In this document: one piece after another, positions 1 through 5,861 of the stretch
Position numbering within the stretch: the first letter of the stretch is position 1
Layout: every line of letters starts with the position of its first letter
Assembly: GCA_003136295.1 (NCBI GenBank)
Contig: PLDZ01000066.1
Coordinates: 1 to 5,861 of the forward strand
Reading direction: 5' to 3'
Length of the DNA stretch: 5,861 nucleotides
Origin: Candidatus Dormiibacterota bacterium
Lineage (GTDB): Bacteria > Chloroflexota > Dormibacteria > Aeolococcales > Aeolococcaceae
Translations under genes and position numbers: made by a program
The notes under the pieces: generated by a model
Seen by the model: the letters and a program-made list of their open reading frames with translations, nothing else
What the model was told of the DNA's origin: nothing
Database searches by the model: none

Positions 1-1568
1 GCCGGCTTGCCGTCGACCTGGTAGACGCGGCGAACCTCGGCGCGGCCCTGGGTGACCTCGATCATCGTCGGCTGGTACAGACCCTTGACGGCCTTCTCGA
101 TGTCGTCGGTCACCTGGTAGACGACGTCGTAGAAGCGAACGTCGACCCCCTGCTCCTCAGCGGCCGCGCGGGCATGATCGTCGGGGCGGACGTTGAACCC
201 GATGACGATTGCGTCGGTCACCGCCGCCAGGTTGACGTCCGACTCGCTGACGGCGCCGACCCCCTCGCCGACGACCTTGATCTTGACCGTGGGGTCCGCG
301 ATCTGAGTGACCTGGCTGCGCAGCGCTTCGAGTGAGCCGTTCGCCTCGGCCTTGAGGACGAGGTTGAGCGACTTCATCTCGCCTTCCGAGATGTTCTGAG
401 CCAGGTCGGCGAGCGTGATGCGACGGACCGGCTGCGCCAGCCGCTGCTTCTCGGCGAACCCGCGCTCTTCTGCCTTGGAGCGCGCGCCGCGCTCGGTCTC
501 GACGACCTCGAAGATCTCGCCGGCCATCAACACGTCGGAGAGCCCGGTGACCACCACCGGCGTGCTCGGCCCGGCTTCTTTGATGCGCTTGCCGGTGTCG
601 TCGACCAGCGCGCGCACCTTGCCGAATGCGGAGCCTGCGACGAGGTTGTCGCCGACACGAAGTGTGCCGTTCTGGACCACCAGGGTGGCGATAGCCCCCC
701 GACCGCGCTCGAGGTGCGAGTCGATGACCGTCCCCACGGCACGGCCGCTCGGATCTGCCTTCGGCTCGACCAGGATGTCGGAGACCGTCAGCACGCTTTC
801 CAGCAGATCGTCGATGCCTTCGCCGGTCCTGGCGCTGGTCCTGACGACCGGCACGTCGCCGCCGTAGGGCTGCTCGGCGACGACGCCGCGCTCGGCGAGT
901 TGCTGGAGCGCGCGATCGGGGTTCACGCCGTCCTTGTCGATCTTGTTCATCGCCACGACGATGGGTACACCCGCGGCGTGGATGTGCTGGATGGCCTCCT
1001 CGGTCTGCGGCATAACCCCGTCATCGGCGGCCACGACCAGAATCGCGACGTCGGTCACGTCCGCTCCTCGGGCGCGCATCGCCGTGAACGCGGCATGGCC
1101 CGGGGTATCGATGAACGTGATCAGGCGGCCGTTGCGCTCGACCTGGTATGCGCTTATGACCTGGGTGATCCCGCCCGCCTCGCCTGCGGCAACCTTGGTC
1201 TTGCGCACCGCGTCAAGGAGCGATGTCTTGCCATGGTCGACATGGCCGAGCACGGCCACGATGGGCGGCCGGGGGACGAGCGTCCCCGGAGCGGCGTTGG
1301 AGAGATCGATCAGGGGGTGTTTGCGCCGCCCCGCGGCAGGCGAGGTGTCCTTGGCCTGCTCGGCGATTGCGTCTTCGGACTCGGCCTCGAAGCCGAAGTG
1401 ATCTGCGGCGAGGGCTGCGGTGTCGAAGTCGACCGACTGGTTGAGCGCGGCCATCACACCATTGCTCATCAGGTACTTGATCAGCTGGGGGCCCGACACC
1501 TCGAGGCGATCGGCGAGCTCAGCGACCGTGAGACCTGCCGGCAGGGTGACTTTCTTGACCGTGGCTAT
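1..1568 (-). CDS. infB: Translation initiation factor IF-2 (partial, C-terminus outside window)
   Basis: IF2 is the GTPase that brings formylmethionyl initiator tRNA to the 30S subunit and promotes 50S joining. The window holds 522 residues; the frame is still open at base 1 and breaks off in domain IV after a conserved AEVRRVYQVDGK stretch. Perhaps 75-95 residues are missing, giving a short IF2 of about 600. The IF2_N domain comes at about 5-60 (LTVAELADRLEVS, then VDFDTAAL). The G domain follows, with GHVDHGKT (G1, 108-115), AGGITQ (G2, 131-136), DTPGH (G3, 154-158), NKID (G4, 208-211) and SAR (G5, 245-247); then domain II (about 275-365), domain III (about 395-480) and the start of domain IV. 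The usual long N-terminal extension is absent. The start is placed at ATA (1568-1566), because no ATG, GTG or TTG occurs in frame from the upstream TGA to the GTG at 1499, and a strong GGAGGA lies six bases before the ATA. Starting at 1499 would remove 23 residues of conserved IF2_N. Switch I reads QVISAY instead of the usual QHIGAY. Confidence 0.96.
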   Translation of the reverse strand, partial: MATVKKVTLPAGLTVAELADRLEVSGPQLIKYLMSNGVMAALNQSVDFDTAALAADHFGFEAESEDAIAEQAKDTSPAAGRRKHPLIDLSNAAPGTLVPRPPIVAVLGHVDHGKTSLLDAVRKTKVAAGEAGGITQVISAYQVERNGRLITFIDTPGHAAFTAMRARGADVTDVAILVVAADDGVMPQTEEAIQHIHAAGVPIVVAMNKIDKDGVNPDRALQQLAERGVVAEQPYGGDVPVVRTSARTGEGIDDLLESVLTVSDILVEPKADPSGRAVGTVIDSHLERGRGAIATLVVQNGTLRVGDNLVAGSAFGKVRALVDDTGKRIKEAGPSTPVVVTGLSDVLMAGEIFEVVETERGARSKAEERGFAEKQRLAQPVRRITLADLAQNISEGEMKSLNLVLKAEANGSLEALRSQVTQIADPTVKIKVVGEGVGAVSESDVNLAAVTDAIVIGFNVRPDDHARAAAEEQGVDVRFYDVVYQVTDDIEKAVKGLYQPTMIEVTQGRAEVRRVYQVDGKP

Positions 1569-1855
1569 GTCGATTCCTCCGTGACCAGCTCCCCCAGCGC
1601 TGCGGCAAGGGTGGGCTCGTCGATTACATCATCCCCGACCCGTAGCGAGCGCGCCAGGGATCGGTGGCGCCGTGACTGGCGCAGACAGGTGATACCCGTT
1701 TCCCGGCAGAGGTACGCGCCCCGGCCGGGATAGCGGCCAGACCTGTCAAGGGTAACCCGGCCGGAGCCGGCGATGACCGCCAGCCGGACCAACTCGTTCT
1801 TGGGGCGGACCCTCCGGCAGCCGGCACATGTCCGCAACGGGGTCGAACCGCTCAA
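1565..1855 (-). CDS. ylxR: YlxR family RNA-binding protein (RnpM, DUF448)
   Basis: This is a small basic protein of the YlxR/DUF448 family, usually found between nusA and infB. The Bacillus homologue RnpM has been linked to modulation of RNase P; a role here is by homology only. The 96-residue product has the family opening RTCAGCRRVRPKNELVRL (8-25), the core signature GRGAYLC (44-50) and a basic helix rich in Arg (59-72). Four cysteines, at 10, 13, 50 and 57, form two pairs that could bind a metal, although this is not established. The start is TTG at 1855, inside a TTGA overlap with the nusA stop; no later in-frame start would keep the conserved N-terminal motif. There is only a weak GA-rich stretch upstream, so coupling to nusA translation is likely. 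The TAG stop lies in an ATAG overlap with infB. The last 20 or so residues are poorly conserved and acidic. Confidence 0.93.
   Translation of the reverse strand: MSGSTPLRTCAGCRRVRPKNELVRLAVIAGSGRVTLDRSGRYPGRGAYLCRETGITCLRQSRRHRSLARSLRVGDDVIDEPTLAAALGELVTEEST
1575..1580 (-). promoter_or_regulatory. Strong Shine-Dalgarno site of infB
   Basis: The minus strand reads GGAGGA here, followed by the six-base spacer ATCGAC and then ATA. It is the best ribosome-binding site in the window and lies within the last codons of ylxR. Its spacing is ideal for initiation at the ATA at 1568 and is far too long for the GTG at 1499, so it decides the infB start call. Confidence 0.8.
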
Positions 1856-2844
1856 TCCGGCTCATCGGTCGACGGGACGTCTGCCTGGGCGTCGTCCCCA
1901 CGGATGTCGATGCGCCAGCCGGTCAGTCGCGCGGCAAGACGGGCATTCTCGCCACCGCGCCCGATTGCCAGGGAGAGCTGATCGGCGGCCACCGCGATGT
2001 GAGCGGTTCGGGATTCGAGGTCCAGCTCGACGCCCTGGGCGACGGCGGGGATGAGGGAGTTCATGACGAAGGCGGCGGGGTCGGCAGACCAGGCAACGAT
2101 CTGCACCTGCTCCTCGCCGAGCTCAGAGGTGACCGCCCGCTGACGCACTCCGTTTCTGCCGATGCACGCCCCCTGGGGATCGACGTCGCCATCGGGCGCG
2201 TCGACAGCGACCTTGGTCCGGCGGCCGGGGTCGCGGGCGATCGCGCGGATCACCACCTGGCCACTCTGCACCTCCGGTACCTCCTGCTCGATGAGCCGCT
2301 GGACAAGCTGCGGATGGGACCGCGACACCACGACGATGGCGTCCGGTCCCTTGCGCCGGCCTTCGACGATGACCACCTTGATGTGATCGCGAATGGCGAG
2401 GCGCTCGCCGGGGATCTGTTCCTCGGGAGGCAGCATCCCCGGGACACCCGCCGCGTCGACGTACCAGATCGTCCCCATCCGTCGCTCGACGATCGCGTCG
2501 CGGAGCACGCCCCGCTGACTCGTGCCCTCACCCAGGATCCGGCGCTGCTCGAAGCTCGCCAGGCGCTCGGCGACCGCGGTCCGCGCGGCGGCAGCGGCCT
2601 GTCGGGGGAAGTCCGGGACGTCCACCTCGAGCGTCTCCTCCATACCCTCGCCGTCTATGCGGTACACGACGAACGTCCCCGACTCGAGGTTCACCCGAGC
2701 TCGAACCTGGGGATCGTCGACGACGAGGCGACGGTAGGCGGCTGCCACCCCCTGTTCCACCGCGCTGGTGATGTCGGCTTCACTCAGCGGGGTCGCGGCC
2801 GCGAGGTCACGCAGTGCGCTCAGGGTCGCGGCCGGGGCGGTCAT
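1852..2844 (-). CDS. nusA: Transcription termination/antitermination protein NusA
   Basis: NusA binds RNA polymerase and nascent RNA, and modulates pausing, intrinsic termination and antitermination. The 330-residue protein shows the usual order: an N-terminal polymerase-binding domain (about 1-103), an S1 domain (about 105-175, with GMLPPEEQIPGE at 136-147), KH1 (about 180-255, with VDPQGACIGRNG at 221-232) and KH2 (about 256-315, with LSLAIGRGGENARLAA at 290-305 and LTGWRIDI at 307-314). The S1-KH1 junction keeps the family pattern SRSHPQLVQRLIEQEVPEV (174-192) and ARDPGRRTKVAV (203-214). It ends in a short acidic tail and lacks the C-terminal repeats of the E. coli protein, as in Gram-positive-type NusA. 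The N-terminal domain is rather diverged and Ala-rich. There is no good ribosome-binding site next to the ATG, so translation probably depends on termination of rimP at the overlapping TGATG. The stop overlaps the ylxR start. Confidence 0.96.
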   Translation of the reverse strand: MTAPAATLSALRDLAAATPLSEADITSAVEQGVAAAYRRLVVDDPQVRARVNLESGTFVVYRIDGEGMEETLEVDVPDFPRQAAAAARTAVAERLASFEQRRILGEGTSQRGVLRDAIVERRMGTIWYVDAAGVPGMLPPEEQIPGERLAIRDHIKVVIVEGRRKGPDAIVVVSRSHPQLVQRLIEQEVPEVQSGQVVIRAIARDPGRRTKVAVDAPDGDVDPQGACIGRNGVRQRAVTSELGEEQVQIVAWSADPAAFVMNSLIPAVAQGVELDLESRTAHIAVAADQLSLAIGRGGENARLAARLTGWRIDIRGDDAQADVPSTDEPD

Positions 2845-3314
2845 CAGATGTCGACGACGATCCTGGCCGCCACCACCGATTCGATGGAGAACGTGACCGC
2901 CCGGGTCGTCCTGCGATCGCGGACCTCGATCTCCGCGGCACCGCCGGCGGCCGAGACGAGCTTGCCCTCGAGGACCAGCTCGGACTCCCCTTCACGCAAC
3001 CGGACGTTGACGCGGCGTCCGACCGCCGCGACCCACTCCTCGGCGCGCCGGATCGGCCTCTCGGCGCCTGGGGAGCTCACCTCGAGCCGGTAGGGGTGGT
3101 CGATCGGATCATTCACATCGAGCACGGCCGAGGCGGTGTTGGACGCGCGCTCGCAATCGTCGAGGGTCACCCCGCCGCCGGCGCGGTCGATGACCAGACG
3201 GAGCACGGCGCCGCGTCCGTGGCCCGACCAGTGGACGTCGACGAGATCGATGCCGAGATGGGCGAAGGACGGGCGCAGCAGCGACGCAATGCCGGTGACG
3301 TCTTCGCTGTTCAT
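2844..3314 (-). CDS. rimP: Ribosome maturation factor RimP
   Basis: RimP is a cytoplasmic assembly factor needed for efficient maturation of the 30S ribosomal subunit. The 156-residue product has the normal family length and the two-domain layout. The N-terminal domain (about 1-85) carries GIDLVDVHW at 21-29, the GGVTLDDCE stretch at 47-55 and the signature LEVSSPG at 77-83 followed by RPI. The C-terminal part (about 90-156) is the Sm-like beta domain. In the signature, Ala84 replaces the hydrophobic residue often seen after SSPG, a minor change. The start is ATG at 3314 with an AGGA nine bases upstream (3327-3324). It lies 28 bases after the secDF stop, and its TGA shares one base with the nusA ATG (TGATG), which suggests coupled translation. 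rimP directly before nusA is the standard bacterial order and supports the call. Confidence 0.96.
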   Translation of the reverse strand: MNSEDVTGIASLLRPSFAHLGIDLVDVHWSGHGRGAVLRLVIDRAGGGVTLDDCERASNTASAVLDVNDPIDHPYRLEVSSPGAERPIRRAEEWVAAVGRRVNVRLREGESELVLEGKLVSAAGGAAEIEVRDRRTTRAVTFSIESVVAARIVVDI

Positions 3315-3323
3315 ATGTGGTGG

Positions 3324-3327
3324 TCCT
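3324..3327 (-). promoter_or_regulatory. Shine-Dalgarno site of rimP
   Basis: The minus strand reads AGGA, nine bases before the rimP ATG, in the 28-base gap after secDF. It is of moderate strength. The gap holds no hairpin or T-run that would act as a terminator, which supports read-through from secDF. Confidence 0.55.
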
Positions 3328-3342
3328 GGGCGCGGGTGGGGC

Positions 3343-5802
3343 CTACGCCGTCCGGGGAGCGACCCGTCTCCTGCCGGCGGGTGGTGCGACCGCGCGCGAG
3401 CCGCGAGCCTTCTCCCATGCGACCAGGAGCGTGCTGGCGTTGAAGATCGAGCTGTACGTGCCGGTCACGATGCCGATCAGCAGGGCGAGGACGAACCCGC
3501 GGATCGAGTCGCCACCGAAGATGACCAGGGACAGCAGCACGAACACAACCGTGAGCGACGTGTTCAGCGACCGCGTCATGGTCTGCACCGTCGAGAGATT
3601 GATCACCTGGTCGAAGGTCAACCGCGGGCCGACACGGAGGTTTTCGCGGACGCGGTCGAAGACCACGATGGTGTCGTGAATCGAGAACGCCACCGATGTC
3701 AGCACCGCGGTGACGAAGAGCGAGTCGACCTGACCTAAGTTGGAGAAGTGGCCGAGGATCGCCCAGATCCCGGCCAGCACGAAGACGTCATGCAGGAGCT
3801 TGAAGAACGCGCACGCGCTGAAACGCCACGGCGAGATTGCTCTCTGGCGCCGGAACGCGAACGCCAGATACACGGCGATGGCGCCGGCAGAAACGAAGAT
3901 CATGATGATCGCGCCGGTGACCAGGCTCGATGCGATTGTTGGCCCGACCTGCTGAACGCTGATGTCCGGCTGGCCCGCGTTCGTGGCGATCGTGAAGTTG
4001 CTGTTCAGCGTGTTCTGAATCTGCACGAGCTGCCCACTGTCCGACGGCAGTGTGGAGATGGCGAAGCGACTCTTGTCGTTGCCTCTCGTGCTCTCGGCCT
4101 GCACCTGCGGGCGTAGGCTGGCAAAGTTGTTGTCCATGACCGAGGCGACCTGCGCCTGGGTGACGGCTTTGGAGAAGCCCACGTCGACGACGTTACCGCC
4201 CTTGAAGTCGATGCCGAGGTTGAAGCCCCAGAACAGAATCGCCAGGATGCCCGGGATGATGACCGCGAGGGACCCGGCGAAGTACCAGTTGCGGTTCTTG
4301 ACGATGTCGAAGCGGCCGCGCGGTGGGTGCTCTGCGAATTCCTCGTGAATCTCGGTGTAGAGGCGAGGGTCGCGCCCGATTCTCCAGTTGAGCACCCAGG
4401 CGAACAGCGAGCGCGTGATCGTGATCGCCGTGAAGAACGACACGATGACGCCGATCGCGAGGGTGATCGCGAAGCCTCGGACGACATCGGTACCAAAGAA
4501 CGCAAGGATGGCGCAGGTGATCAGCGTGGAGATGTTGCTGTCACGAATGGCAGGAAAGGCGCGGCGGAAGCCCGTCTCCACGGCGAGGGGCACACTTCTC
4601 CCGTGGCGCAACTCGTCACGGGTGCGCTCGAATATCAGAACGTTGGCGTCGACTGCCATACCGACGCTCAGGACGAAGCCCGCCAGTCCCGCCAGGGACA
4701 GGGTCACCGGGATGAGCTTGAACAGCGCCAGCACGATCGCCGCGTAGATGAAGAGGGCAACGGTGGCAAGCAGGCCCGGGAAGCGGTAGTAGCCGATCAT
4801 GAAGATCACGACGATCAGCAGCCCGATGCCGCCGGCGATCAGTGAGAGGGTCACCGACTGCTGGCCGAGGGACGCGCTCACCGTGGTGCTGGAGACCGTG
4901 GTGATCTCCGCCGGCAGCGCACCCGCGCTGATGAGGTTGGCCAGGGTCGTCGCACTATCGTTGGTGAATCCGCCGGTGATCTCGGTCTGGTTGCTCTGCC
5001 CGCCGCCGGTCACGAACGGGGCGGTCAGGACGTCGTTATCGAGGAAGATCGCGATCTGCGCGAGCGGGCTCGACGGATTCGACAGATAGACGTTGTAAGC
5101 AGCCGTCGTGATCTTCGACCACTCGGTCGCCCCGGTTCCATTGAAATTGACCTGCACGCCGATCTGACCGTTCTGGTCGGGTTGCACATTTGCCGAGATC
5201 ACGGTGGAGGCGTCGAGGTTGGGGTCGATCTTCCAGTGGTAGCCGGTTGGGTAGTCCTGGGTGTTGCCGAACTGGGCGACGTCGTAGTGACCCTTCTGGT
5301 CGTTGATGAGCGCCGCGCTCGGGGGAATCGTCGGGGCACCTGGCACGGGTGTTGCGAAGTAGAGACGCTGCGTCGTCCCGATCGTGTTGATCGCCTGCGT
5401 GAGGCTGACACCCGGCAACTGGACGAGGATCTGGTCGTTGCCCTGCGCCTGGACGCTTGCCTCCGAGACGCCGAGTGAGTTGACCCGGAGGTCGAGGATC
5501 GGGATCGTGGCCTGCTGCGCCTCCTCGAGCGTGTGCCCGTTCGGGGGGCCGTTGCGGCAGTCGAGGTTGGGGTTGTTGAGCCCGTGGCAGATCTCGATGG
5601 TCAGCTCGGTGCCGCCCTGGAGATCCAGCCCCTTGTGGATGTACAGCTGACGGCCCAGGAACGAGGGCGTGGACGTGAGCGTCTGGCCGAGTGGCTGGTG
5701 GACGACCAGGTAGCGGTAGATGAGGCTGTAGCCGTCGATGAAGAAGGCGCCGACCACCACCAGGAGGACGACGGCCAGGCGGAAACGCGTAATCCTGAAC
5801 AC
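3343..5802 (-). CDS. secDF: SecDF, fused protein translocase subunit SecD-SecF
   Basis: This 819-residue inner-membrane protein assists SecYEG-dependent secretion, using proton flow to pull preproteins out of the channel on the outer side of the membrane. The SecD half has a first membrane segment at about 7-24, the GLDLQGG motif at 58-64, LPGV at 129-132, a long extracytoplasmic domain up to about 315, then five hydrophobic segments (about 317-470) including GMAVDANVLIFER at 381-393 with the family's key Asp at 385. A cytoplasmic linker (about 471-506) leads without interruption into the SecF half: a membrane segment at 507-527, GIDFKGG at 530-536, VGPTIASSL at 619-627, and SIHDTIVVFDRVREN at 707-721 with Asp710, followed by Arg744. 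About twelve membrane segments are expected, as in known SecDF. Separate SecD and SecF are common; single-chain forms are known in Bacillus and Thermus, at about 735 residues, so this one is somewhat longer. The start is GTG at 5802, the first possible start after an in-frame TAG (5817-5815), with only a weak GGA as ribosome-binding site. The C-terminal tail (about 798-819) is Arg/Ala/Pro-rich. Confidence 0.96.
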   Translation of the reverse strand: MFRITRFRLAVVLLVVVGAFFIDGYSLIYRYLVVHQPLGQTLTSTPSFLGRQLYIHKGLDLQGGTELTIEICHGLNNPNLDCRNGPPNGHTLEEAQQATIPILDLRVNSLGVSEASVQAQGNDQILVQLPGVSLTQAINTIGTTQRLYFATPVPGAPTIPPSAALINDQKGHYDVAQFGNTQDYPTGYHWKIDPNLDASTVISANVQPDQNGQIGVQVNFNGTGATEWSKITTAAYNVYLSNPSSPLAQIAIFLDNDVLTAPFVTGGGQSNQTEITGGFTNDSATTLANLISAGALPAEITTVSSTTVSASLGQQSVTLSLIAGGIGLLIVVIFMIGYYRFPGLLATVALFIYAAIVLALFKLIPVTLSLAGLAGFVLSVGMAVDANVLIFERTRDELRHGRSVPLAVETGFRRAFPAIRDSNISTLITCAILAFFGTDVVRGFAITLAIGVIVSFFTAITITRSLFAWVLNWRIGRDPRLYTEIHEEFAEHPPRGRFDIVKNRNWYFAGSLAVIIPGILAILFWGFNLGIDFKGGNVVDVGFSKAVTQAQVASVMDNNFASLRPQVQAESTRGNDKSRFAISTLPSDSGQLVQIQNTLNSNFTIATNAGQPDISVQQVGPTIASSLVTGAIIMIFVSAGAIAVYLAFAFRRQRAISPWRFSACAFFKLLHDVFVLAGIWAILGHFSNLGQVDSLFVTAVLTSVAFSIHDTIVVFDRVRENLRVGPRLTFDQVINLSTVQTMTRSLNTSLTVVFVLLSLVIFGGDSIRGFVLALLIGIVTGTYSSIFNASTLLVAWEKARGSRAVAPPAGRRRVAPRTA

Positions 5803-5861
5803 GGGTCGTCCAGTCTACCGGGGCGCCGAGCGAAGCCGGCCATCGCGATCGGCCCTGAAGC
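5803..5861 (-). other. Leader of secDF; possible end of an upstream gene
   Basis: These 59 bases precede the secDF start. I see no convincing promoter. The frame ending at TAG (5817-5815) is open to the window edge for 14 codons and has a GC-rich third-position pattern. It may be the tail of another minus-strand gene only 12 bases before secDF. The stretch is too short to decide, and no family can be recognised. Confidence 0.25.

Noticed and set aside
714..1733. A 339-codon open frame on the plus strand, antisense to infB and ylxR
   Set aside because: The opposite strand encodes IF2 with all GTPase motifs and YlxR. The plus-strand product has shadow-type composition and no recognisable domain.
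1828..3093. A 421-codon open frame on the plus strand, antisense to nusA and rimP
   Set aside because: It lies opposite two clearly conserved genes, resembles no family I know, and is His/Asp/Arg/Gly-rich as expected for an antisense shadow in GC-rich DNA.
4327..4845. A plus-strand open frame rich in charged residues, opposite secDF
   Set aside because: It is antisense to membrane segments of SecDF. Hydrophobic codons read in reverse give this kind of charged, low-complexity product.
5812..5817. TAGACT as a possible -10 promoter element for secDF
   Set aside because: No -35-like hexamer occurs at a suitable distance upstream, and the site lies only about ten bases from the start codon.
5601..5843. 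A minus-strand open frame with an ATG upstream of the secDF start
   Set aside because: It overlaps the secDF start in another frame and its Ser/Arg/Trp-rich product is an out-of-frame reading of secDF.

Overview
The window is a compact, GC-rich bacterial block read entirely from the minus strand. Five protein genes fill nearly every base. In transcription order they are secDF (fused SecD-SecF translocase subunit), rimP, nusA, ylxR (rnpM) and infB, which is cut by the window edge at base 1. The largest gap is 28 bases, between secDF and rimP. The other junctions overlap or touch: rimP/nusA share one base (TGATG), nusA/ylxR overlap by four (TTGA), and ylxR/infB overlap by four (ATAG) if infB starts where I place it. 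This looks like one operon with translational coupling. No RNA gene, mobile element, CRISPR array, clear promoter or terminator is visible.

The rimP-nusA-ylxR-infB order is a classic conserved bacterial cluster. RimP matures the 30S subunit, NusA couples to RNA polymerase during elongation and termination, YlxR is a small RNA-binding protein linked to RNase P control, and IF2 delivers initiator tRNA. Upstream of them sits a single-chain SecDF, which uses the proton gradient to help pull secreted proteins through SecYEG. Strong GC bias at wobble positions, a short IF2 without a long N-terminal extension, a NusA without C-terminal repeats and the fused SecDF would fit a high-GC Terrabacteria lineage such as Chloroflexota or Dormibacterota. 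That placement is an inference from general features, not a proven identity.

The most notable point is the start of infB. The frame has no ATG, GTG or TTG between its upstream stop and a point inside the conserved IF2 N-terminal domain. It does have an ATA codon six bases after a perfect GGAGGA ribosome-binding site, embedded in the ylxR stop (ATAG). This implies a rare AUA start for the gene encoding the initiation factor that handles initiator tRNA, or else a sequence error at one base. A second point is two substitutions in the otherwise very conserved switch I segment of IF2. I see no novel defence, mobile or biosynthetic system here: this is a core housekeeping region.
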